Positions 1-6,850 of a DNA stretch of 24,140 nucleotides are shown piece by piece. A program made the translations under genes and the position numbers. Source of the DNA: an uncultured Dialister sp. (lineage in GTDB: Bacteria; Bacillota; Negativicutes; Veillonellales; Dialisteraceae); contig CAKQBK010000041.1 of the NCBI GenBank assembly GCA_934216155.1, positions 1 to 24,140 of the forward strand, read 5' to 3'. The notes beneath the pieces were generated by a model. The model searched no databases, was not told the DNA's origin, and saw nothing but the letters and a program-made list of their open reading frames with translations. Position 1 is the first letter of the stretch; each line of letters begins with the position of its first letter.

Positions 1-256
1 AAACCTGAGTAACCTATAATCACAAACCAAATCATGCTTACTGGCGCAAATCCTTAACTTAACAGCATTACCCCGACAGGGGAGCCGAGACAGCGGTGTA
101 AACTTACTTAGGAGCGCACAATTCATAAAGTGCCCCAATACCCTTTTTTATATAACATTTCTAGATTCTCTATTTCCCAAATGCGACAGAAAATGCTCTA
201 GCGTATATGGGCACATTCGGAGAACCTGAGAAACCTGAGTAACCTAAGAACCCTTG
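1..256. repeat. Repeat-filled leader region before lysS
   Basis: No gene is visible in 1-406. Positions 2-16 and 221-256 carry (AACCTGAGN)n tracts, a 9-mer family that recurs across the window. Between them, 112-146 is a reverse-oriented copy of the GCGC-bounded hairpin followed by a CCCCAATACCC segment; the same segment in the opposite sense is at 13604-13620 and 22037-22051. Positions 32-60 (AATCATGCTTACTGGC type) recur near 9700. This is repeat mosaic, not coding DNA. Confidence 0.75.
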
Positions 257-310
257 AAATCATGGCATAGGTAATGTCATGATGATGTCTACCTATTTAA
301 ATTTGTTTTA

Positions 311-339
311 TTTCGTAAAGCCCTGATAAATGATAGAAT
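311..339 (+). promoter_or_regulatory. Candidate lysS promoter (extended -10)
   Basis: TAGAAT at 334-339 is preceded by TG one base upstream (TGaTAGAAT), an extended -10. The -35 region 17 bp upstream (TTTCGT, 311-316) is poor. The implied 5' UTR is about 60 nt with no visible T-box or other riboswitch. Confidence 0.4.
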
Positions 340-406
340 GCGTTATCACATGCTTTCCCTATTTATTGGGTGTCTTTGCATGCTATTTTATAAGTGAGGA
401 ATTTGT

Positions 407-2344
407 ATGACAGAAAAAGTGAACCAGAACAATGGACCGAAACTGAATGACCAGATGGTGATTCGTCGTGAAAAACTGGAAAAAATCCGTGCTCTGGGCG
501 TAGAACCTTATGGTCAGAAATTTGATTGGGACCACCACACATCGGATATCAAAGCCAATGCGGATGAACTGGAAAAGAATGAAACCCATGTCCGTATCGC
601 TGGCCGTATTATGATTCGTCGTGGCCAGGGCAAGACCGCTTTCTGTGTGCTCCGTGACCAGATGGGCGACATCCAGCTTTATTTCAGAAGAGATGAACTG
701 CCGGAAAATGAATGGGCTCTGTTCAAACTGGTAGACCTGGGAGATATCCTTGGCATCGAAGGCACCGTATTCAAGACCCACACCGGGGAACTCACCATCC
801 GTGTGCTCCATTTCACCATGCTTTCCAAATCTCTCCGTCCGCTGCCGGAAAAATGGCACGGCCTGACCGATAAGGAACAGCGTTATCGCCAGAGATACCT
901 GGATCTGATGGTAAATCCAGAAGTAAGAGACACCTTCGTAAAACGTGCCGCTATGATGCGTGCTATCCGTCAGTGGTACACCGACCATGGCTTCTTGGAA
1001 GTAGAAACCCCAGTGCTGCAGCCACTCTATGGTGGCGCCAATGCAAAACCATTTACCACCCATTTCAATGCTCTGGATATGACTATGTACCTCCGCATCG
1101 CTCCAGAACTGTACCTGAAGAGACTGCTGGTCGGCGGCTATGAAAGAATTTTCGAAATCACCAGAAACTTCAGAAACGAAGGCATGGATACCCGTCATAA
1201 CCCGGAATTCACTGCCATCGAAACCTACCAGGCTTATGGTGATATCGAAGATGTCATCAACCAGACCGAACAGATCGTAGAAGCCTGCGCTATGGCTGCT
1301 TACGGCACCACCAAATTCAAATACGAAGACACTGAAATTGACGTAAAAGCTCCGTGGCCAAGACTGACCATGGCAGAAGCTGTTAAGAAATACACACCAA
1401 ACCACGAAGACTTCGACGCTTGCAAGACCATCGAAGACGCTCGTGCCATCGCTGACCGTCTCCATGTAGAATACAGCGAATATGATGGATTTGGTAAGAT
1501 TCTGGCAGAATGCTTCGATGCTTATGCAGAAGAACACCTCATCCAGCCGGTTCACATCACCCGTCATCCAATCGAAGTATCCCCACTGTCCAAACTGGAC
1601 CCCACCGATTCCCGCTATACCATCCGCTTCGAATCCTACATCTATGGCCGCGAACTGGCTAACGGATTCTCTGAATTGAATGACCCAATCGACCAGAGAA
1701 GCCGTTTCGAAATGCAGGTAGAAGAAAGAAAACATGGCGATGACGAAGCTCATCCGATCGATGAAGATTTCCTCACCGCTCTGGAATACGGCATGCCGCC
1801 AACAGGCGGACTGGGCATTGGCCTGGATCGTCTCTTCATGCTCATGACCAACTCCGCAAGCATCAGAGACATTCTCCTCTTCCCAGCTATGAAACCGGAA
1901 ACCGCTCTGGAAAAGAAAGTGGCTAAAGCCGCTGAAGAAGCCGCAAAAGTAGAAGAATCGGCACCGATTGACTTCTCCAAAGTAGAAATCGAACCACTCT
2001 TCAAAGACTTCGTTGACTTCGACACCTTCAGCAAATCCGACTTCCGTGCAGTAAAAGTTAAAGAATGCTCCGCTGTACCGAAGAGCAAGAAACTGCTTCA
2101 GTTCGTTCTTGATGACGGCACCGGCACAGATAGAATCATCCTCTCCGGCATTCATGCCTACTATGAACCGGAAGAACTGGTGGGCAAGACCCTCATTGCT
2201 ATCGTGAACCTGCCACCAAGAAAGATGATGGGCATCGAATCCTGCGGCATGCTCCTCTCCGCTATCCACTCCGAAGAAGGAGAAGAAAAACTCCACCTTC
2301 TCATGGTAGACAACCACATCCCAGCAGGGGCTAAACTGTACTAA
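407..2344 (+). CDS. lysS: Lysine--tRNA ligase (class II) with C-terminal tRNA-binding OB domain
   Basis: Charges tRNA-Lys with lysine using ATP, in the cytoplasm. The order is an N-terminal OB-fold anticodon-binding domain (about 60-150), then the class II catalytic core: motif 1 around 165-206, motif 2 at 249-259 (FEITRNFRNEG) and motif 3 at 467-477 (GGLGIGLDRLF). Bacterial LysRS usually ends near residue 500. Here a Lys/Ala/Glu-rich linker (about 498-530) leads into an extra ~105-residue domain (about 542-645) with SDFRAVKVKEC and LPPRKMMGIESCGM, which matches the Trbp111/MetRS-C-terminal tRNA-binding fold. That fold normally sits on MetRS; here it should raise general tRNA affinity. The start ATG has GTGAGGA six bases upstream. 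A strong terminator follows 14 nt after the stop. The function is certain; the role of the extra domain is inferred. Confidence 0.97.
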   Translation: MTEKVNQNNGPKLNDQMVIRREKLEKIRALGVEPYGQKFDWDHHTSDIKANADELEKNETHVRIAGRIMIRRGQGKTAFCVLRDQMGDIQLYFRRDELPENEWALFKLVDLGDILGIEGTVFKTHTGELTIRVLHFTMLSKSLRPLPEKWHGLTDKEQRYRQRYLDLMVNPEVRDTFVKRAAMMRAIRQWYTDHGFLEVETPVLQPLYGGANAKPFTTHFNALDMTMYLRIAPELYLKRLLVGGYERIFEITRNFRNEGMDTRHNPEFTAIETYQAYGDIEDVINQTEQIVEACAMAAYGTTKFKYEDTEIDVKAPWPRLTMAEAVKKYTPNHEDFDACKTIEDARAIADRLHVEYSEYDGFGKILAECFDAYAEEHLIQPVHITRHPIEVSPLSKLDPTDSRYTIRFESYIYGRELANGFSELNDPIDQRSRFEMQVEERKHGDDEAHPIDEDFLTALEYGMPPTGGLGIGLDRLFMLMTNSASIRDILLFPAMKPETALEKKVAKAAEEAAKVEESAPIDFSKVEIEPLFKDFVDFDTFSKSDFRAVKVKECSAVPKSKKLLQFVLDDGTGTDRIILSGIHAYYEPEELVGKTLIAIVNLPPRKMMGIESCGMLLSAIHSEEGEEKLHLLMVDNHIPAGAKLY

Positions 2345-2357
2345 TATGTAGCAATTC

Positions 2358-2395
2358 AAAAAAGACTGCGTCCATTGCGGAGGCAGTCTTTTTTT
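2358..2395 (+). terminator. Rho-independent terminator of lysS
   Basis: GACTGC (2364-2369) pairs with GCAGTC (2383-2388), extended inward by TCC/GGA around an ATTGC loop. A run of A precedes the stem and a run of seven T follows it. Confidence 0.92.
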
Positions 2396-2446
2396 GCATA
2401 TAGGTTATTATTGTGCTGATTTCTGTATCAAACATGGTTTCCTGTG

Positions 2447-2539
2447 CCGCTGCTGTCAAGGTTAAGAAGGGTATAAAAGGTTATGCGATTTCGGTCGTTT
2501 CATAACCCTTTATAACCTTTTTAACCTTATCGGTAGCGG
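2447..2539. repeat. 93-bp CCGCT...AGCGG hairpin element, copy 1
   Basis: Imperfect palindrome. The 28-nt arms at 2458-2485 and 2501-2528 differ at about three positions and surround a 15-nt loop. The outer ends are CCGCTgctgTCAAGG and CCTTAtcggtAGCGG. Related elements are at 16216-16309 and 17222-17325. It lies in the convergent gap between lysS and the racemase gene. Confidence 0.8.
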
Positions 2540-2631
2540 TATGTGTCATTTTGTTAGATATCCTAAATCAGCAGAATTATAACCTTATATCCTATGGTGC
2601 GGGCTTTTAAAAGTATGTGCCACTATCATTT

Positions 2632-3285
2632 TTATTCTCTAGCCATTAGCAACTGTATCATTTCCTCTGCCGGATCAATCAATGGCAACGTGGTATGCTG
2701 GGCCAGTTCTTTTTTGAAATAAGGGAAATGGGTGCAGCCTAGGATGAGGGCTTCCATTTGACAACTTTCCATCCAGTGAGCCAGCTGGTCCAAATGGTGA
2801 CGGGCGACTAAGGCAGCGGGCTTCATTTTTGCTTCGATGGAAAGAACCACCGGAAGAAGGGACGCACTCAAGATATCCAGCGTGGGATTGGCTTCGTAAA
2901 GCGTTTTCTCGATGCCCGATAACCCCTGCGCATTGGCAGCGATAAGACCCAAGCGATGGTATCGGGGTGCCAACTGCTGATACACATCCAGGGGCGTCAC
3001 GATGGGCATGGCGATTTCCTTGGAAATGGGATGGAAATCCACCGAGGACGACAAAGAATTGCAATAAATAAAGGCCTTCCGGCAGCCCTGCTCTTGGGCG
3101 CGGCGGAGGATTGTCCGTATGGTCTGGTATTTCTTGTCCGCCGAAGACACTTGGAAAGCCGTTTGTTCCCTAGGGTTTTGAGAAACAGGGAAGGCCATAC
3201 CTGCCAGGCCATTGTCTTGCAGCACGTCCATCCCCATTTGTGTATCTACCGGCGTCCCCGCCAGTACAGCAATTGGTTGATTCAT
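2632..3285 (-). CDS. Aspartate/glutamate racemase family protein
   Basis: Cofactor-independent amino-acid racemase fold (MurI/aspartate racemase superfamily), probably interconverting L- and D-forms of an acidic amino acid in the cytoplasm. Of 217 residues, the two catalytic-type cysteines are visible: C75 in IYCNSLSS and C184 in LGCTHFP. An N-terminal segment AGTPVDTQMG (9-18) stands where MurI has its DSG motif. At 217 residues it is shorter than typical MurI (about 260), so it may be an accessory racemase rather than the main D-Glu supplier; the substrate cannot be told from sequence. The frame is open to 3429, but that extension only translates AACCTGAG repeats. The ATG at 3285 has AAGGAGT five bases upstream and is the better start. 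No operon partner. Confidence 0.85.
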   Translation of the reverse strand: MNQPIAVLAGTPVDTQMGMDVLQDNGLAGMAFPVSQNPREQTAFQVSSADKKYQTIRTILRRAQEQGCRKAFIYCNSLSSSVDFHPISKEIAMPIVTPLDVYQQLAPRYHRLGLIAANAQGLSGIEKTLYEANPTLDILSASLLPVVLSIEAKMKPAALVARHHLDQLAHWMESCQMEALILGCTHFPYFKKELAQHTTLPLIDPAEEMIQLLMARE

Positions 3286-3331
3286 AGTTAACTCCTTGTG
3301 CATATAACGTATGGGAGAATTCTTTCTATTG

Positions 3332-3340
3332 AGTATAACA
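3332..3340 (-). promoter_or_regulatory. Extended -10 of the racemase gene
   Basis: On the minus strand TGtTATACT reads at 3340-3332, about 47 nt upstream of the ATG. No good -35 is visible, as expected for an extended -10 promoter. Confidence 0.5.
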
Positions 3341-3399
3341 CATGGTGGTAAGAAATAAGGCTGGGTTAGGTGAAATATGTGCTCATTCCGGTTGGTGTA

Positions 3400-3446
3400 A
3401 AGGTTTCTCAGGTTGCTAAGGTTTCTCAAGTTTCTCAGGTTTCTCG
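3400..3446 (-). repeat. (AACCTGAGN)n tract, single arm
   Basis: About five degenerate 9-mers read on the minus strand as AACCTGAG / AACTTGAG / AACCTTAG variants, upstream of the racemase promoter. No facing arm is adjacent; 3447-3460 (CGAATGTGCTGCTAG) is the usual core sequence of the paired elements. Confidence 0.75.
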
Positions 3447-3466
3447 AATGTGCTGCTAGCCGTAAC

Positions 3467-3502
3467 CGTCATTTCGACCGATGGGATTTGTACGAAATGA
3501 CG
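3467..3502. repeat. Short CGTCATTTCG palindrome
   Basis: CGTCATTTCG (3467-3476) pairs perfectly with CGAAATGACG (3493-3502) around ACCGATGGGATTTGTA. It is a minimal version of the CGTCATTTCGACCG family; the same hairpin in reverse is at 10066-10101. Confidence 0.8.
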
Positions 3503-3519
3503 TTTATACCATCTTCTTA

Positions 3520-4059
3520 ACTCAAACTTCCCACCATAAAACCTGTTAAAAATATCGATAAACTCAAAGAAACATTGTTATTTCATAGAATTCTTATGTA
3601 TGTAGCATCTAACAGAAAAGTAGTGTCAATGGAAAGCATACTAAAACGGGAAGTCTCATTTCATACCATGAACGAAACAAATAGTCCCAAGGAATAACAC
3701 AAAGATCCTTCGACATCGCCCTACGGGCGGCTCAGGATGACTGAAAGAAGCATGCAGGGCTAGAGGTTAGAAAAGAACGATTGTGAGCAAAATCGAGGCT
3801 AACAGAGAAGTCGTAGTATTATTAATGTCTCAAAAGGCTTTTTTGCCAGCGTCATTCTGAGCCGCCCGAAGGGCGTGTCGAAGAATCTTTGTTGTATTCC
3901 ACAAATTAATATGAAAGAGGAGCGGTATGAAATGAGCCAAAGCGTCTGGGGCGTTCACACACAAGGCTAACAGACAAGCACTGTTAACTGTATGTTTATA
4001 GTATCTGATATTAGATTATATCAGTACAAAATGATATTTTTCTAGTTGGAAGTTTGAGT
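3520..4059. mobile_element. MITE-like element A, 540 bp, no transposase
   Basis: The ends are inverted: ACTCAAACTTCCCA at 3520-3533 and TTGGAAGTTTGAGT at 4046-4059. They are flanked by the direct repeat TCTTA (3515-3519 and 4060-4064), which looks like a 5-bp target duplication. Inside are nested inverted repeats: CTCATTTCATACC (3655-3667) against GGTATGAAATGAG (3923-3935), and about 50-nt arms containing TCCTTCGACATCGCCC / GGGCGTGTCGAAGAATC (roughly 3690-3743 and 3849-3902). No open frame of useful length is present. The same ends bound element B at 15780-16192. Confidence 0.7.
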
Positions 4060-4123
4060 TCTTAATTGAATGGTATTGTCTATGACGGCTAGATATGATA
4101 CCGTTTGAGAAAATATAGACAAC

Positions 4124-4163
4124 AAAAAAGCACATCCCTCTATAGCGAGGCATGTGCTTTTTG
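4124..4163 (-). terminator. Terminator downstream of the DUF pair (works in both directions)
   Basis: AAAAGCACAT (4126-4135) pairs with ATGTGCTTTT (4152-4161), with an inner CCTC/GAGG stem. A and T runs lie on both sides, so it can end transcription from either strand; the DUF1659 gene ends about 80 nt away on the minus strand. Confidence 0.85.
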
Positions 4164-4167
4164 TGCT

Positions 4168-4250
4168 GTCAACCGATAACCGTTAGCCGTCAACCGTTAA
4201 CCGTTAACCGTTAACCGAAAACCGTCAACTGTCAACTGCCAACCGTCAAC
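4168..4250. repeat. (GTTAACC/GTCAACC)n tract
   Basis: About ten degenerate 7-mers of AACCGTT / AACCGTC / AACTGTC type. The tract runs into the last codons of the DUF1659 gene, whose TGA stop (4246-4248) lies within a GTCAACC unit. A related tract is at 18918-18969. Confidence 0.75.
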
Positions 4251-4473
4251 CATTATCGCTCAGTTCATTGGTTGCCACGGTGCGGATGTCCGACAGGGGC
4301 AAGGTCTGCAGTTCCGAGATGGCCTTAGCGGCTTCGTAGAGCTGATCGTCTGTAGCGGTGAGCTTGATTTTGTTGAAATTCAGATTTTTGAGTTTCGTTG
4401 CGCCGGAAGAAGTGCTTCCGTTTTCCACACGAATCTGAAGTTTGATACCTTTGAGTGTTTTTTCCGTAGCCAT
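4246..4473 (-). CDS. DUF1659-family small protein
   Basis: 75 residues, no signal peptide or membrane segment. The C-terminal half (NFNKIKLTATDDQLYEAAKA then ISELQTLPL) has the conserved DUF1659 pattern of an aspartate-rich turn followed by an amphipathic helix ending in LQ. The function of the family is unknown. In Firmicutes it is often a neighbour of DUF2922, which is the upstream gene here (130 nt away on the same strand). The ATG at 4473 has AGGAGG six bases upstream; a longer frame to 4584 only translates repeat. The first seven residues (MATEKTL) and the ribosome binding site match those of the DUF2922 gene. Confidence 0.8.
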   Translation of the reverse strand: MATEKTLKGIKLQIRVENGSTSSGATKLKNLNFNKIKLTATDDQLYEAAKAISELQTLPLSDIRTVATNELSDNG

Positions 4474-4518
4474 TTTTGGCCTCCTGTATGTTTGAATGGA
4501 TAATAGATGTGAGAAAGT

Positions 4519-4602
4519 ATGGTGACTGGTGGACTGGTGACTAGTGACTGGGAAATGCATTTTCCTCGCTACCAACCCAGTCACGAGTCACTAGTCACGA
4601 GA
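4519..4602. repeat. TAGTCACTAG-type facing tracts between the two DUF genes
   Basis: GTGACTGGTGGACTGGTGAC... (4519-4550) faces CCCAGTCACGAGTCACTAGT... (4577-4602), so the gap between the two genes can fold into a hairpin built of degenerate short units. A similar tract is at 5092-5130 and a fragment at 18974-18994. Confidence 0.65.
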
Positions 4603-4603
4603 A

Positions 4604-4819
4604 TCAGACCAGATCGGTTGCTTTTGTTTCTACCACTTTTGCCTTCTTGAGAGAAAGGGCGGCAGCGCCGGAGTTGGATACCAGGACTGGAATCATCTTG
4701 GCGGCTTTTTCTTTCACCGTATCAAGAGACAGGTCTTCTGGGGGATTGGGAATGGAAACGGTCATAGTGCCGTTGCCTTCCATATTGAAAGTCAGTTCAA
4801 GTGTTTTTTCCGTAGCCAT
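4604..4819 (-). CDS. DUF2922-family small protein
   Basis: 71 residues. TLELTFNMEGNGTMTVSIP (6-24), then NPPEDLSLDTVKEKAAKMI and a final beta-rich KKAKVVETKATDLV give the DUF2922 pattern: an N-terminal strand pair, an NP.EDL helix start and a C-terminal KxA.VVET strand. Function unknown. It is the first gene of the pair. Two ATGs exist (4822 and 4819); 4819 is chosen because it has the same six-base spacing from AGGAGG and the same MATEKTL start as its neighbour. The 56-bp tandem array begins 25 bp upstream, so the promoter must lie in or beyond that array. Confidence 0.8.
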   Translation of the reverse strand: MATEKTLELTFNMEGNGTMTVSIPNPPEDLSLDTVKEKAAKMIPVLVSNSGAAALSLKKAKVVETKATDLV

Positions 4820-4844
4820 CATTGGCCTCCTATATATGATAATG

Positions 4845-5038
4845 AGGTTCTGGCGGAGCAATGACCGCAAGAGTCAGCGAGAGCCAGACTGAGTATGCAA
4901 AGGTTCTGGCGGAGCGATGACCGCAAGAGTCAGCGGGAGCCAGACTGAGTATGCAAAGGTTCTGGCGGAGCAATGACCGCAAGAGTCAGCGAGAGCCAGA
5001 TTGTGTATGCAAAGGTTCTGATAGAGTGGTGACCGCTG
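4845..5038. repeat. 56-bp tandem array, about 3.5 units
   Basis: AGGTTCTGGCGGAGC starts units at 4845, 4901 and 4957, and a degenerate fourth unit starts at 5013. Each unit contains TCTGGC...GCCAGA enclosing TGAC...GTCA, so each can form a nested hairpin followed by a 15-bp linker (CTGAGTATGCAAAGG type). The linkers do not vary as CRISPR spacers would. The array sits directly upstream of the DUF2922 gene. Confidence 0.85.
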
Positions 5039-6005
5039 GAGGCAGACACAAGAAAGGGTCCTTGGATTTTCCTAATCCCCAGGGCCGAATCCCTAGCTAC
5101 CAGTCACGAGTCACTAGCTACCAGTTCCGAAAAAATGCATAATAAAAATCCGGGACAAGTTCCACTGCCTATACCTATGAGGGCGCACCCTGAATACGGC
5201 GCAGGTGCCGCGCAGTGTACAAAAGTACCACGTCTTTGCTGTCGTCAGAACGCCACGCGCTCATTCAGCAGGGAAGCAGCAGAACCAAGAAATTCCGGAT
5301 ATTGGATTTGATGTATTGACCCAAAGCACTGACATCGAAACGGGTCAACATTTCAGTTTCAGTGCCCGATGGCCTCTGATCGTCCTGTCAGATCTGCCCT
5401 TTCATCAGTCCTCCATCTTATGTGGTCTATACGCGTTTGAGATCTCTTGACCAGATTAGAGGCTTAGAAAATGGTGTACACACAGGTGCATCAGATTTCA
5501 TGCCTATATCATACCACACTTGCAAGAAAGAAACATTTCATATGTATATCCAAAAGTTACACCTTTTGGGGTGTTTTTTGAATAAACATGTAAAAGTCTT
5601 GTTAGGCCCATTAAACAAAAATGCAATAAAATATTGCAAAAAATGCAATGTTATTGTTAACCCGATATGTCTAAAACGTCCAATACATGGGGGCTATCTA
5701 AGGGTCAATTAGAAAAGTTATTCACATACTGTGAAGATGAATATTTATCGCTTATTACTTATAAATATACTGACTTATTCACATAAAGAAATCTTTTATA
5801 GGATTATATCAAAAACATTCATATATTCAGAAGCGGCTAAATGTGGTAAAATTCATCGTTTTTCCATATGTTACATCAAAAAAGAGAATTTAGTGAGAGT
5901 AAAAATATTCCTTGTCATTTTCCTCATTTTGCCCTGTGAATTACTGACAGTAGGTACCCCGACCAATGCTGTTAAGTGAAATATGTGATGATTTCTTCTG
6001 CATAA
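5039..6005. other. 967-bp gene-poor, partly AT-rich stretch
   Basis: No convincing gene. 5092-5130 repeats the TAGTCACTAG tract. On the minus strand about 5425-5170 a single frame reads through two in-frame TGA codons and looks like decayed coding DNA. 5450-5980 is AT-rich and holds a TGCAATA-AAA-TATTGCA palindrome (5622-5638), a weak ACACC/GGTGT hairpin followed by T6 near 5550-5580, and a 28-codon frame from GTG 5893 to TGA 5979 that resembles an isolated signal peptide. Plus-strand frames of 81-96 codons here lack recognisable domains and good ribosome binding sites. Confidence 0.5.
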
Positions 6006-6110
6006 AAGGTTCACAAGGTTCTAAGGATTCTCAAGGTTCTAAGGGGCCCCGAATGAGATGATAACGCCAGCGTTTATTTTCACATCCGAGGAACCTGAGA
6101 GCTTGAGAAA
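6006..6110. repeat. Facing (AACCTGAGN)n arms, copy
   Basis: The left arm (6006-6045) reads AAGGTTCTAAGGATTCTCAAGG. The core CGAATGAGATGATAACGCCAG follows, and a shorter right arm (GAGGAACCTGAGAGCTTGAG) ends near 6110. Same architecture as 10818-10948 and 13414-13542. Confidence 0.7.
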
Positions 6111-6143
6111 TATGACGCTGGTGGAAACATCTCTAGCGGTTAT

Positions 6144-6352
6144 CTCCCCCGTCGGGGGAGAACACAAGAGGGGGAGGCACTGGTGGTATACCTCGCTATG
6201 TGCATGACAGGCGTACACGGTACTATTCATCGTATCGTTAAAAAGGATATTCATTTATCGTGAGGATAGGATAGCACCGAGTTCGTTTTCGGTGTTCATA
6301 GTGAAGTATACCGCTAGAGCAGCTCCCTCTTTTATTCTCCCCGTCGGGGGAG
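6144..6352. mobile_element. CTCCCCCG-bounded element, copy 1 (about 209 bp)
   Basis: Both ends carry a short palindrome (CTCCCCCgtcGGGGGAG at 6144-6160; CTCCCCgtcGGGGAG type at 6337-6352). Inward arms are also inverted (GGCACTGGTGGTATACCTCG against TGAAGTATACCGCTAGAGC). Copy 2, clearly homologous over its length, is at 9782-9995. No coding capacity. Confidence 0.7.
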
Positions 6353-6465
6353 ACAAGACGCTAGAGCGGTTCTCCATGAGAATCATAGCGGTGTCGGCGT
6401 CTAGCCATAGCGGCCTTTCTAACAACTCTTCTTCGTCGGACTATCCCCAGCCCGCAAGCGGGCCT

Positions 6466-6493
6466 GCCCCTTCCTAAGGAAGGGGCTCTTTTT
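6466..6493 (+). terminator. Strong terminator-like hairpin without an obvious gene
   Basis: GCCCCTTCC (6466-6474) and GGAAGGGGC (6478-6486) form a 9-bp stem with a 3-nt loop, followed by TCTTTTT. No gene is visible upstream on the plus strand, and CCCCTTCC...GGAAGGGG also occurs within the repeat at 9437-9454, so it may be a repeat part. It would still shield the autotransporter gene from read-through. Confidence 0.55.
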
Positions 6494-6579
6494 AGGTGTG
6501 AAAAGCATTCCGCTAGTGGTTATAGGCTGCGCAGGTTCTCCCAATATGCCTATAAATGCTAGCGTAATCAGTTCATTCG

Positions 6580-6625
6580 AGAGACCTGAGAAACTTGAGC
6601 AACCTTAGCAACTTGAGTAACTTTT
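6580..6625 (+). repeat. (AACCTGAGN)n tract before the autotransporter promoter
   Basis: Four to five 9-mers (GACCTGAGA, AACTTGAGC, AACCTTAGC, AACTTGAGT) end in CTTTTTCT about 45 bp before the promoter elements. Confidence 0.75.
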
Positions 6626-6668
6626 TCTATCTATAAATGTCATGCATAGTTAGAAAACAATAGAGATT

Positions 6669-6718
6669 TGTTATAATGTAATTTAATCATTTACTTTCGG
6701 GGGGGGTAATGCTATTCT
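6669..6718 (+). promoter_or_regulatory. Autotransporter promoter region with a G8 tract
   Basis: Two promoter readings are possible. An extended -10, TGtTATAAT, lies at 6669-6677. Alternatively TTTACT (6690-6695) and TATTCT (6713-6718) form a -35/-10 pair with exactly 17 bp between them; that spacer contains an uninterrupted run of eight G (6699-6706). In both cases the G run is close to the start of transcription. The leader to the ATG is long (about 130-170 nt). Confidence 0.5.
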
Positions 6719-6850
6719 AATACTAGATGGGCAATGTAAGCTGCGTAAAGAATTGTTTATAAAGGAGAATAAAATCTTACGCCGGCAGCATTGTGATAAA
6801 GGGAGTTCATTTTATTTCTCATATTAGTCGAAAATCCTGGAGGGATCGGT

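Noticed and set aside
383..2359. 658-codon open frame antisense to lysS
   Set aside because: It mirrors the lysS reading frame, has no domain or ribosome binding site, and arises from codon bias that avoids stop codons on the other strand.
3286..3429. N-terminal extension of the racemase
   Set aside because: The added residues (MRNLSNLRNL...) are translated AACCTGAG repeats; the internal ATG has a strong binding site.
4845..5038. Possible CRISPR array
   Set aside because: Units are uniform tandem repeats; the linkers are the same in each unit, and no cas gene is present.
5205..5979. Plus-strand frames of 81, 96 and 82 codons
   Set aside because: No domain, poor start signals and AT-rich random-looking composition; listed only as a gene-poor stretch.
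6762..6835. AAAGGAGAATAAAATC, a strong ribosome-binding-like site in the autotransporter leader
   Set aside because: No ATG, GTG or TTG follows at a usable distance; the frame after it would need an ATC start and is only 18 codons long.
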